64,000 bases of DNA, taken from the NCBI GenBank assembly GCA_963210315.1, contig OY723314.1:1-64000 (forward strand), in the 5' to 3' direction. Of this stretch, positions 31,801 through 42,846 are shown in pieces. Positions within the stretch are counted from its first letter, which is position 1. Every line of letters begins with the position of its first letter. The DNA comes from Rhynchopus euleeides. Its lineage: Eukaryota; Euglenozoa; Diplonemea; Diplonemida; Diplonemidae. The position numbers and the translations under genes are program-made. The notes beneath the pieces were generated by a model. That model was not told the DNA's origin, did not search any database, and saw only the letters and a list, made by a program, of their open reading frames with translations.

Positions 31801-33867
31801 ATACTCTTTTCAGCATAGCAGCACACACACGGTATGGGTGGTGGTGGAGGATTCGTTTGCCTATACAATAACAGAGGCCCTATGGTGTAGCGGTAGCACT
31901 ACGGATTCCAAATCCGTCAACGGCGGTTCGATTCCGTCTAGGGTCATCTCTTTTTCATGTATCTTCTCTGAAAGAATGTTCAGCCTGCAGTTTTGTTCAT
32001 GTAAACGGCCAGGCAATACAATCAGAGGGTATATAGCTCAGTGGTAGAGCATTCGGCTGCAATCCGACAGGTCCCTGGTTCGAACCCGGGTATGCCCTTC
32101 ACTTTTTCGCATTTTGTGCACACACACAAAACATACACACACACACATATTTACTCTGTAAAATCATTAGGTAAAAAGAAGTTAGGCCGCTGTGGGGATT
32201 GAACCCACGACCCCATCATTACGGATGATGTGCTCTACCACTGAGCTAAACAGCCTCTGTTATTGAACAGCAGTCATGGAGTATGTTATATCTTATTGTA
32301 GCAGTCGTATCCAAGTGGTTACGGAGGTGGACTAGAAATCCATTGGGCTCTGCCCGCGTAGGTTCAAATCCTGCCGACTGCGATTCTTTTGTCCATGTGT
32401 AGCTGCACTCATGGTATAACGGTTAGTATTCTCGCCTTCCAAGCGAGCGGCCCGGGTTCGACTCCCGGTGAGTGCAGGTTTATTCTTGTTTTGTAGGTGC
32501 AGATACCCCTTGATTTCCAATGGATGAGGCAGAATAGTGTGAAACCTTTTCAAGTTATTATTGTAGCCTCCCTAGCTCAGTCGGTAGAGCGCAAGGCCCT
32601 TAACCTTGTGGTCGCGGGTTCGAGCCCCGCGGGAGGTGCTCTTTTTTTGTAAGCAAAATCCTAAACAACAAAAACATTTGCTTGTGTGTGTTTATATACA
32701 AAAGGTGGACTAAAAAAACTGTTCCCCGGCCGGGAATTGAACCCGGGTCTTCCGCGTGACAGGCGGAAATACTGACCTCTATACTACCGAGGATCTGTAT
32801 ATGAGCATCAAAGTATTACAACGAGTGCAGGACAAGAACTGTTATGGCCTATCTCCCCAAGGCCCTGCAGGGCTAGCTGGCAGTAGTGGCCCGCCTAGCT
32901 CAGCGGTAGAGCGTTGGACCTTTAATCCAATGGTCGTGGGTTCGACCCCCACGGCGGGTGCCTGCTTTTTGCCTTGCATAAATGTTTTGTGTGTGCTATG
33001 TATATATAAGGTAAAAAGAGAGGGCTCAGCAGGGAATCGAACCCTGGACCTCTCGCACCCGAAGCGAGAATCATGCCACTAGACCACTAAGCCCTTACAC
33101 TGACAGCAGGTTCCATCAGCCCTCTCCTGGGATAGGTGTGTAGTCTCTCTGCAGTGTGGTTGGCTGCACAGAAATACAGTGCAGGTAAGGGAGTCCAACA
33201 TATATTACCAGAGCGAGGTTGGCGCAGTCGGGAGCGCGTAGGTCCCATAATCCTAAGGTCGTCAGTTCGATCCTGGCACCTCGCATCTTTTTTTAGCCTG
33301 TGTAAGTACGTAGGCGCTATAGCTCAGTGGTTAGAGCGCTCGCCCAGTAAGCGAGAGGTCGAGGGTTCGATCCCCTCTAGTGCCTTCTTTTCTTTGACTT
33401 TTCTCTTGTGTACAGTGTTTGCTTGTGTTTCCTCTGTACGTGTGTATAGACTGGTATTGGGCGACAGTTCATTCTTCTATTGTAGGGGGTTTAGCTCAAA
33501 TGGTAGAGCGCTCGCTCAGCATGCGAGAGGTAGAGGGATCGATACCCTCAATCTCCACTTTTTTTTATGCATACACTGTACACACAGAATGCATGCAATT
33601 TACGTAAATCACAGATATTCTCATGTAGTACATAAAAAACGCGGACGGCAGGATTTGAACCTACGCGGGCAGGGCCCAATGCATTTCGAGTGCACCTCCT
33701 TAACCACTTGGATACGTCCGCTACAATGGATTATTCCGTACAGCAGTACCACTGAAAAGAGATAACAAGTTGCTCCCGGCGGGGTTTGAACCCGCGATCC
33801 CAGGCTCATAAGACCTGTGCCTTAACCACTAGGCCACGAGAGCTGGTTCCTATGTTTCTTCATGTCA
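25397..33867 (+). repeat. Array unit 4
   Basis: 8471 bases. All 43 tRNA genes are present. Positions equal unit 3 plus 8469 up to tRNA-Asn, plus 8470 after a one-base insertion near 27029 between Asn and Gln(TTG), and plus 8471 after a one-base longer T-run (24 T) near 27991. Confidence 0.97.
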
Positions 33868-34265
33868 GCTCGCGTGGCGCAATGGAAGCGCGTCGGTTCC
33901 CGGCGCCGGAGGTTGCGGGTTCGATCCCCGCCGCGAGTAGACTCTTTTTCGTACCCAAGAAATAGTCCAGTGGGCTGTGTAACATATATGCACAACACAG
34001 AACCTTTTCCTGCTTATAAAGCAGGGGGAATTAGCTCAGTGGAAGAGCGCCCGTTCCGCATACGGGAGGCCGAGGGTTCGAACCCCTCATTCTCCATTCT
34101 TTTTCACCATTTCCCCTTATGAAGGCGATTTAGCTCAGTGGTAGAGCATTGGTCTTGTAAACCAAGGGTCGAGGGTTCGATCCCCTCAGTTGCCTCTCCT
34201 TATTTGCACTGGCACCCTTGTTGCCCACATGTCATCCTTCTGTTAACTCAGTAATGTAGCCTCTT

Positions 34266-34314
<49 letters not shown>

Positions 34315-37300
34315 AATCCCAGGTGGAGGCATACACTTTTTTGTTGCAAAGGAACTTACACAGAACAAATATGTGTGTATACATCAGTGCACAACTCTTT
34401 ATATAGCCATATCCTAGGAAGGTGCCCCGTTGGCGCAATGGATAGCGCGTTGGACTTCTAATCCAAAGGCTGTGGGTTCGAGTCCCACACGGGGTAACTC
34501 TTTGCTGCAAAAAAGTGACAGGGGATTCTTTTGTTTCTTGTAAATATTTTTGTGCAGATACTGCACACAAAAAAAGTGTTAAAAAAAGTATGAGCGGCCA
34601 CCGAGAATTGAACTCGGGTCTCCTGTGCCACGAACAGGTGTTCTAACCACTAAACCATGGCCGCTTGTGAGTGTAACAAAACTGGGGCTTAATAAAACTG
34701 GGCTCGGCGGGGAATCGAACCCCGGACCTCTCGCACCCTAAGCGAGAATCATGCCACTAGACCACCGAGCCTCTGAGAACAGGCAGCACCTGTGTTATCA
34801 TACAGGCTGTGTGTGAGTGCATATATGTGTTGGAAGAAAGAGTCTCTCACACACACGTAAAAAGAGAAGGTACCCATGGTGGGGATCGAACCCACAATCT
34901 TTCGCTTAGGAAGCGAACGCCTTATCCATTGGGCTACACGGGCCTTGATAGTAGATGCAGAGAAAAAACATGGACATTGAGGGGTTCGAACCCTCGGCCT
35001 CCCGTATGCAGAACGGGCGCTCTACCACTGAGCTAAACGCCCATGGAAAGGGATAGCCCCAGTCCATGTCCCCTTTAGTACAGTGGTTAGTATACCTGGT
35101 CTTCACCCAGGCGACCCGGGTTCGAACCCCGGAGGGGGAATCCCTTTTCTTCCTTGTGGTGTGGTGTGTTTCGTCTGGCTGGCACTACTACAGTGTAACA
35201 ACAGGTAAGTGGCCTTGTCCTATATTATCAGAGCAGCTATCGTCTAGTGGTTAGGACGCTCGCCTCACACGCGAGAGATCGTCGGTTCAATCCCGACTAG
35301 CTGTACTTTTATGTACCTTATATGTGCCTGTGTACTGTGTACAGGACTGCAGCTGTTATTCCCTTTTACCCTATACTTACAGATCCTCCTTGGCGCAGTC
35401 GGTAGCGCGTCAGGCTGTTAACCTGCAGGTCGTTGGTTCGAACCCAACAGGAGGAGTTTTTTCTTTTCTTATCTTTTTCTCTCCATGCACAAAAAATGCA
35501 CGGACAATCTCTTCAGCTGTTTGTACTGTGATTCCTGTATTGTGTGTGATATGTGTGTGTATCCATATATACTCCAGGCATGCATATAGTCAAAAGGTTC
35601 CCCCACGCGGGTTTGAACCGCGGCTACTGGATTCAAAGTCCAGGGTGCTAACCACTACACCATAGGGGAGCTGTGAAAGTAAACAACAGAAGCAGAGTGG
35701 CGCAGTGGTCAGCGCGGTGGGCTCATAACCCACAGGTCGTAGGATCGAAACCTACCTCTGCTAGTAGTTATCTTTTGTTTGTGTATACATATATATATAT
35801 ACACACACAGTCAAGGCAGCAGCACCCTGTGCAAGTACCTCCATGATGTAACATCTTCAATAAATTATCAGAGACCGTGTGGCTCAATGGAAGAGCGCCT
35901 GACTACGGATCAGGCGGTTGCAGGTTCGAGTCCTGCCACGGTTGCTTTTTTTATGCATCAACTTATGCCCATGCACATACTGCACCAAAACATTTCCCCA
36001 TATCATTGCCCTTCTTAAGTATAAGTGCTTTATAAACTAACAAGGGTAGTCTAGTGGTTACAATTCTTGGTTGTGACCAAAGAGGCCCGGGTTCGATTCC
36101 CGGAAAAATTCAAAACTTTTTCGAAAAAATATTTTTGCGCAAAAGTGTTAATTTTCACAAACTTTTTTCCACCCACTTCTGCTGACCCCTGGGTGGACTT
36201 TGAGTACCAAAAGTCGACAGCCAGCGTCTCTGCGTGCCACTGACGCGTTCGGTTTTTTACGGGTCCTCAGCCAAAATTGGTAAAACTGGTTGGTCCGGAA
36301 TTTTTCGATAAACTTTTTTTTTCTCGAAAGATATAAAGCTCATAACCCTGCTACGTTTGGCTGAAAAAGTTTGTACATATCGTCACGTACAGACATCGGT
36401 AGTATACTTTTTCAAAGGAATTTCTGGGAAATTTGTAGCACTGTGGGTTCAAACCTTGCTTTTTTTTTTTTTTTTTTTTTTTACAAAACTCCAATTTGGG
36501 TGGTTCGAACACCCTGGGTGGGTCAAAATCGGGTATCTCAAAAATGCGCGAATGGTTCAGATACTGGGTGCGAAACGGTGTATAGTGTTGAAATATGGGT
36601 CCCCAGCCAGCACCCACTAAGTCGTTTTTTTTGGCCAAAACCCTGTTTTTCGGCCATTTTGGCCTAAAAAAGGCCATTCCTGTAAAAAAAATCGGGTCCC
36701 CGGTTCGAAACTGATACCACCGTGTTTGACCCAGATTTCGGGGGAGAAACGGTGCAAACTGTTGGTGGGCTCACCAGGGCTCAGAATGGAGCTCCAGGTA
36801 CATATCGAGGTGAAATCATGGGGTGTTTTCTAAGGAATCTAGGTGTGTTGGAAGCAAGTTCGATACCTGGTTGAGGTTTTTTTTCGGTTTTTTTTTATTA
36901 TTTCCACACCCAGAATCTGGTACAGACACGGGTATATCTGGATCCAAAAAAGTCGTCGATCTGGGGGGTCAAAACCCCAAAAATAGGTCCAAAAATGGCC
37001 AAAAAACACTTTTTGGAACACCAAAAACGACTTAATTGGTGGTGGCTGGGCAGTACCCTACCAACAGTTTGATTCCTCTCTGACCCAATATCCCCACCTC
37101 TCGCGCATTTTTGAGACACCCGAAATAGACCCCCCCAGGGTGTTCGAACCATCAAAGTTGGACATGGGTAAAAAAACAGAAAGTGAGGTTTGAACCCACA
37201 GTGCTGGAAATACCCGCCGAATTCCTTTGAAAAAATATACTACCGATGTCTGTACGTGACGATATGTACAGACTTTTTGGGTGAAACGTAGCAGGGTTAG

Positions 37301-40300
37301 GAGCTTTATATCTTTCAGAAAAAAAAAGTTTATCGAAAAATTCCGGCCAACTGCATTTTATCAATTATGGCGGGCGAACCGTGAAAATCCGAAAGCGATG
37401 GTGGCACGTACAGACGCTGGTTATCACTTTTTGGTACTCATTTCGGCGCCTGGGGCAAGCATATTTAGGAGGAAAATGGGGGCAAAAATTGGTTGGGATT
37501 TGGTCAAGCAAATCCCCCAAAAAAATTCTGTCCCGGGATTTGAACCCGGGCCTCTTTTGTCACAGTCAGGAATTCTAACCTCTAGGCTAACCTGCCTACG
37601 GTCGGATATTCGATGCCCATGAAGGAGGTTGGAACATACAGGCGCCCCTCAGAAAGTCTAGTGGTTGAGCACACCACCTGTGTTGGGAGAGGTTGGGGGT
37701 TCGAACCCTGAAGAGATGTACCAAGATATAGTAAGGTGGCTCCCATAGTATAGTGGTTGAGCACACCTCCTTGTAGTGAGCGGTCGGGGGTTCGAACCCC
37801 ACTTGCTGTTACAACATGTGCAGTGTATATAGGTTACGTACACTGAAGAAGCTGCCTCCGATAGTCTAGTGGTTGAGTACACCTCCTTGTAATGAGCGGT
37901 CGGGGGTTCGAACCCTGAAGATGTGCGGTAGTATAGTGTACTGGAAGACTACGAAGATATGGGAAGCTGGCTCCCATAGTCTAGTGGTTGAGCACACCTC
38001 CTTGTAGTGAGCGGTCGGGGGTTCGAACCCCACTTGCTGTCACAACATATACAGTACATATGGGTTACATCTGCTGAAGAAGCTGCCTGCAATAGTCTAG
38101 TGGTCTAGTGCAAATAGCAGTGCAACTGGTGGACACAGGTTCAATTCCCGGACAGGTCACATTATTGTTGAAAATATTGGTTGAAATGTTTTGTGTGTTG
38201 TGTGTGTACACACTTTGAATAAAGGTATGACAAGAGTGGGGTTTGAACCCACGCCCCCGAAGAGACCAGGGCCTAAACCTGGCGCCTTAGACCACTCGGC
38301 CATCTTGCCAGTGCATAAGGAAGTGAGTTCAGGCATTATTACATGAAAATATAGGGGAAAAGATTTTAAAAAAGGAAGTGCGTAATCCGGGAATCGAACC
38401 CGGGCCGACTCCGTGGCAGGGAGCCATTCTACCACTAGACCAATTACGCCTGTTTAATTGGTAGAATATCCATACACATAAGGAATCTTTCCTTGGGAAT
38501 GTATGGGAGAAAAAGTTGTTTGCCTGTGCGGTTTTGAAGTATGAAAAGTGACAAGGGTGAGGTTTGAACTCACGCCCCCGAAGAGACTACGACCTGAACG
38601 TAGCGCCTTAGACCACTCGGCCACCTTGCCTACATTCTATTATTATCAAGTGTATGAAGCACTCTATGAGAGGGAGCAGGAGTAACAGTGCATACAGCTA
38701 CATAACAAAGGTGTGACAGGGGTGGGGTTTGAACCCACGCCTCCGAAGAGAAAGGAACTTGAGTCCTCCGCCTTAGACCACTCGGCCACCCTGCCTCTCT
38801 CTACAACAGGTATCCTCTCCGTGTGGTGCTGTATGAAAGGGGGAAACTGCACTGGAAGCATCCTGCATGTAAGGTATTCTGGTATACTTTCAGATCCGCT
38901 GTAGTATAGTGGTTAGAACAGCCGGCTCTCACCCGGCAGACCGGGGTTCAATTCCCCGCAGCGGAACATATCTTTTTCCATATTTTCCCTTATGCACAAA
39001 GAATTTGTTTGTGTGTGTGTATCCAATTGCATGTTTCTGTTGGTATCTCTATGTAAAAAAGATGTTCTCCTACGCGGATTCGAACCGCGGTCGCCAGATT
39101 CAGAGTCTGGAGTGCTAACCACTACACCATAGGAGATCTGATAATCAGTTGGATTGCCTTATCTATATAGCCACTAGGCAAAGAGATACAAGGAAGGGAT
39201 GTTCATACAAAAACGCGAACGGCAAGGTTCGAACTTGCGCATGCAGAGCACACTCGCTTAGCAGGCGAGCCCCGTAACCACTTGGGTACGTCCGCTACAA
39301 CTCTGTGCCCTGAAGGGAAATAAGAGAGGAATGTGGGCGGTAAAGAAGTGGCTGCAGGGACAAAAAGAAAGTACACCTATCCGGGCTCGAACCGGAGACC
39401 TTCGCGGTGTTAACGCGACGTCATAACCAACTAGACCATAGGTGCTGATATCTAATATAGGGATGGGCAGGCTGTGCCTTACTTAGTTATAGGCGAGATG
39501 GCCGAGTGGTCTAAGGCGCCAGGTTAAGGCCCTGGTCTCTTCGGGGGCGTGGGTTCAAACCCCACTCTCGTCAGTTTGTTATTATGTTTCTGGTGATTGC
39601 CTGTTTATGTTATGTGTATATACAGTGTGTGTGGCACACACACAGTGCACTCTTAGGCAATGTTGTTATAGTGAAACGTAGCTCTTGTAGCTCAGTCGGT
39701 AGAGCATTGGTCTAATAAGCCAACGGTCCCAGGTTCGAGCCCTGTCAGGAGCACTTTTTTTTGCATGTTATTTCAACCAAAACACACATACAAAAAGGTT
39801 GTCCTCTCGGCCGGAATCGAACCAGCGACCGCTCGATAACAGCTGTTTCTACAGTCGAGCGCTCTACCAATTGAGCTACGAGAGGGTTGTTAATGAGCGA
39901 GATAACTGCACAAAAGAAAGCTGGTTCTTTGGGGAAAACATGCAGGCAATCTCTCTTACAAAAACATGCGACCGCCGGGAATCGAACCCGGGTCGAATCC
40001 TTGGGAGGGATCCATCATGCCACTAGACCACGGTCGCCATACAAGAGTAGGGTAACAGAACACATGTGTGATAGATATGTGTGTGCATAAAACAGGGCTC
40101 AGCAGGGAATCGAACCCTGGACCTCTCGCACCCAAAGCGAGAATCATGCCACTAGACCACTAAGCCTCCTAGTAGCTGACGTATCCAAGTGGTTACGGAG
40201 GTGGACTTGAAATCCACTGGGCCCTGCCCGCGCAGGTTCGAACCCTGCCGTCAGCGGTGTATACTCTTTTCAGCATAGCAGCACACACACGGTATGGGTG

Positions 40301-40594
40301 GTGGTGGAGGATTCGTTTGCCTATACAATAACAGAGGCCCTATGGTGTAGCGGTAGCACTACGGATTCCAAATCCGTCAACGGCGGTTCGATTCCGTCTA
40401 GGGTCATCTCTTTTTCATGTATCTTCTCTGAAAGAATGTTCAGCCTGCAGTTTTGTTCATGTAAACGGCCAGGCAATACAATCAGAGGGTATATAGCTCA
40501 GTGGTAGATAGAGCATTCGGCTGCAATCCGACAGGTCCCTGGTTCGAACCCGGGTATGCCCTTCACTTTTTCGCATTTTGTGCACACACACAAA
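33868..40594 (+). repeat. Array unit 5, truncated after tRNA-Cys
   Basis: Holds the first 31 tRNA genes of the unit and stops inside the CA-rich spacer 32 bases after tRNA-Cys, where retrotransposon sequence begins. Two changes are unique to this last unit: a 9-base deletion in the final Thr-like repeat (at 38112) and a 4-base duplication in the D loop of tRNA-Cys. Array ends often diverge because they recombine less with the interior. Confidence 0.96.
40487..40562 (+). tRNA. tRNA-Cys-GCA: tRNA-Cys(GCA), last copy with a 4-base D-loop duplication
   Basis: Identical to the other four copies except for a duplicated TAGA at about 40505-40512, which lengthens the D loop from 7 to 11 bases. It is the last tRNA gene of the array, 32 bases before the junction with retrotransposon sequence. 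Whether it still folds and functions is uncertain. Confidence 0.9.
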
Positions 40595-42004
40595 CACGCC
40601 CTCTGCATCAACATCCTGGCGTTCAGGAAGCAGGGCCAGGGGGTCAGAGTGTGGCGCGCAGCGAGGCGGGCGGCAGGGATGGCGGCGGTGGCGTTTGTGG
40701 GTGAGTCGGGACAGGCAGACGGCACAGCGGTGGGCCACTTTGTGCCCGTGATCCTGCCCGAGCCGCTGCAGCAGTGGGCGCTGGAGGTGGACGCGTGCCC
40801 AGTGGGGCAGGATATCCGCGTCCGGGGGTGTGAAGCTGCGCGGCTGATGAGCCTCCAGGTCGGTTGGCAGACGAGCTGCGGGGCGTGCACCACGCCGGTG
40901 AGCGTTCGCGGGTGCTGGGGATGCAGCGAGTGCGGGGTGGCAGTGTGCCTCACGTGCCGCGACAAGTCCCCGGCGACATACAGGTGGTGCGGTGAAGCAC
41001 ACCTCGACAACCCGTCTTCTTCGACATCCCACCCCCTCCCTTCACCCCATAACACCCACCCTCCGACGGCATCTCAGACTACATCATCCCAACCTACTAC
41101 ATCCCACCCTACATCTCAGACTACATCATCCCAACCTACTACATCCCACCCTACATCATCCCACTCTACTTCTTCTCAACCTACTCCATCCCAACCCACT
41201 CCATCCCGGCACTCGCCGGCCCTTCCCCACTCCTCACCATCCCCTTCGGCAGCTCCCGTGGGGGGCACCCCGTCGAGTGCGGCGGCGGCGGCGGCGGCAG
41301 CAGCGGCGACACCTCTGGGGGAAGGCTCCAACAACGGACCCACAGCCATCCCTCGGCAGGCAGCAGCGGCAGCGACAGCGGCGGCAGCGGCAGCAGCATC
41401 GACGATGGAGCTCCCTCGAGGGGCGGACGGCGGCATCGCCTTCGACGACGAGTTGTCGGAGGGGGTGGACGGCATGAGCGACGAGGGCACGGTCACGTCA
41501 ACGGGAGGCACCCAAAACACAAACACAGCCACCCAAGTGTCAGTGATCCTGATCTCAGCAGCTCGCGCGGGTATGGGGAAGTGGGCAGGGAGTCGGTCTG
41601 ACGGGCCAGCAGAGGTGGACGGCAGGATGGTGTTTCCTTCGGCAGCGAAGGCGGCGGCGGAGGGAGCGAAGGAGGCGGCGTGGGTCCCTCGGACGGCAGA
41701 AGGCTGGTTCGAGCTCTTCGGCCAGCACGGGCGCTCAGAGTTGGAGGTCGAGACGGCACACGCTGTCTACAAGCAGTGGGTGGCGGATCGACGGTCGGTT
41801 GATGCCGACTTCAACTCGAGGCGGGAAGGGGCGAGTGCGGCACGGGTGGAGGAGTTCTTCGCGTGCAAGCGCGTGAACAGCCGGGTGGACAAGAGACGGA
41901 CGCGTGAGCGGCACCCGGAGGAGGCGGCGCGACCGCGGGGCGGCCGTGGCGGGGGAGGGGTGGCGGACCCCCGGGACAGGAGGGGCGACGGCCAGGGTGG
42001 AGGG
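40595..42004 (+). CDS. LINE-2 protein, C-terminal fragment, first segment
   Basis: The open frame runs on from the tRNA-Cys gene, but the Met codon at 40556 lies in the tRNA and is accidental; element coding starts after 40594. In order: remains of an OTU-like domain ending in GHFVPV, whose His matches the OTU catalytic His; a Cys-rich finger CGAC...CWGCSECGVAVCLTC (about 40876-40965) spaced like the fingers of LINE-1; a Thr/Ser/Pro-rich tandem-repeat stretch; Ala-rich runs; then a helical region with EGWFELFGQHG and RRSVDADFNSRR that matches the C-terminal part of LINE-1 (EWDALF, LYNNLNSRM). An Arg/Gly-rich tail is cut at 42004 by insertion A and continues at 44847. No reverse transcriptase remains. 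Confidence 0.75.
41071..41154 (+). repeat. 42-bp coding minisatellite, two perfect copies, with variants after it
   Basis: 41071-41112 and 41113-41154 are identical, and looser TCCCA/CCTACT variants continue to about 41215. It encodes a Thr/Ser/Gln/Pro-rich linker between the finger and the Ala-rich part of the LINE-2 protein. Multiples of three keep the frame. Confidence 0.8.
41994..42004 (+). repeat. Target-site duplication of A, left copy
   Basis: AGGGTGGAGGG next to the T25 tract; the same 11 bases recur at 44847-44857 beyond the truncated end of A. Confidence 0.88.
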
Positions 42005-42029
42005 TTTTTTTTTTTTTTTTTTTTTTTTT

Positions 42030-42846
42030 AGAAGCCGCTGCACCGACTGCCCGTCAGGTGGACCACCGGGTGGGGAGAGAACCGGTGTGAGGCACTTGGG
42101 TCCGTCCAGGTGGGCAGGGAACCTGGGGGCGGGGGGCCTCAAATCCCTCTCTCTCATGCGCTCTCTGGGCACAATGGCCTGTGTCTCATCCCATCCACCA
42201 CCAAACCTCCCAGGCACAACGAGACAAGGTCTTGACACACATCCTCACTTCCCCAGACCCCGACCGCCCTCTTCCATCCCATGACCCAGTCCGAAGGCAA
42301 ATAAGCGTGAAAGGTAATGCAGAAGGACAAGAATAGCAGTGACGGTGGATCCAGGGAGCCAAATTTCCTGGATTACTGGTGCCATGGTGCTCATGGGGGC
42401 CAAAACCAGGGCGATCTCCTGTAGGGATGGCACTTTGACGAGGCTCCCTGGGTCCGCCTATCGGGGGCGCCAAAACGGGCAACGACGGGGGTAAAAAGGG
42501 ATGAGGCGGGAGGGCACCTGGAGGGGACCTGGAGGGGGGACCCGTGACCTGGCAGAGAAGGTAACGAAACGCGGGGCAGAGGGGCATGCAGTGACGGCGG
42601 TGGGTCCTGTGAGTTGGGATGCCTATTCCCTGGTGCTGTGGTGCTCACAGGGCCGGGGACAGGGGGTCTCGTTGAGGGACAACACTGAACTGACTCGTCG
42701 GGCCGACCGTGCCTGCCGCGAGGGGGAGTTGGGGGGGGAGGGGGGGGGGGGACGGAGAAGGGGGTATTCACAGCACCTGTGTGTGCTCTACTGCACAAAG
42801 GCATCTGGTCTAGGGGGGGGGATCTACCTCCACTCAAAACTCTACT
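42030..42846 (-). other. LINE-1 3' UTR, copy A
   Basis: About 820 bases after the stop codon, almost identical in copies A, C and D. The plus strand has an extreme G-rich stretch at 42722-42766 (G5, G8, G12, G5), so the element RNA has the matching C-runs. Ends at the longest 3' terminus seen, before the A tail. Confidence 0.8.
42722..42766 (+). other. G-run cluster in the LINE-1 3' UTR
   Basis: Five or more closely spaced G-runs on the strand opposite the element RNA, repeated near 47499-47543 and, expanded, at 56591-56640. It could form a G-quadruplex in the first cDNA strand. Length varies among copies. Confidence 0.6.

Larger units (their letters stand above)
1..40594. repeat. Tandem array of ~8.47 kb units, each a near-complete tRNA gene set
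   Basis: Direct comparison shows the same gene order repeated head to tail, with repeat starts (tRNA-Arg(CCG)) at 8457, 16928, 25397 and 33868. Unit lengths are 8471, 8469 and 8471. Each unit has 43 intact-looking tRNA genes, 22 on the plus and 21 on the minus strand. Each gene has internal A- and B-box sequence (the B box as GGTTCGA variants), and most have a run of four or more T within about 20 bases downstream, as RNA polymerase III needs. TATA-like stretches precede several genes, for example before Ala(CGC) and Cys. No protein gene, 5S rRNA or snRNA was recognised between the tRNAs. Unit-to-unit changes are mostly homopolymer lengths, one CA repeat and a few single bases, which suggests concerted evolution or very recent amplification. 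Confidence 0.97.

Noticed and set aside
40556-40594. Met codon at 40556 as a start for the LINE-2 protein
   Set aside because: It lies in the 3' end of tRNA-Cys and is present in every array unit, where it leads nowhere. The frame is open by chance across the junction.
1-40594. Organellar, bacterial or viral tRNA cluster
   Set aside because: The initiator has A1:U72 and eukaryotic T-loop bases, Tyr has C1:G72 and an intron at 37/38, T-run terminators are present, CCA is not encoded, and the flank is made of LINEs.
1-40594. CRISPR-like array
   Set aside because: The repeats are 8.47 kb and made of tRNA genes; no short regularly spaced repeats with unique spacers occur.
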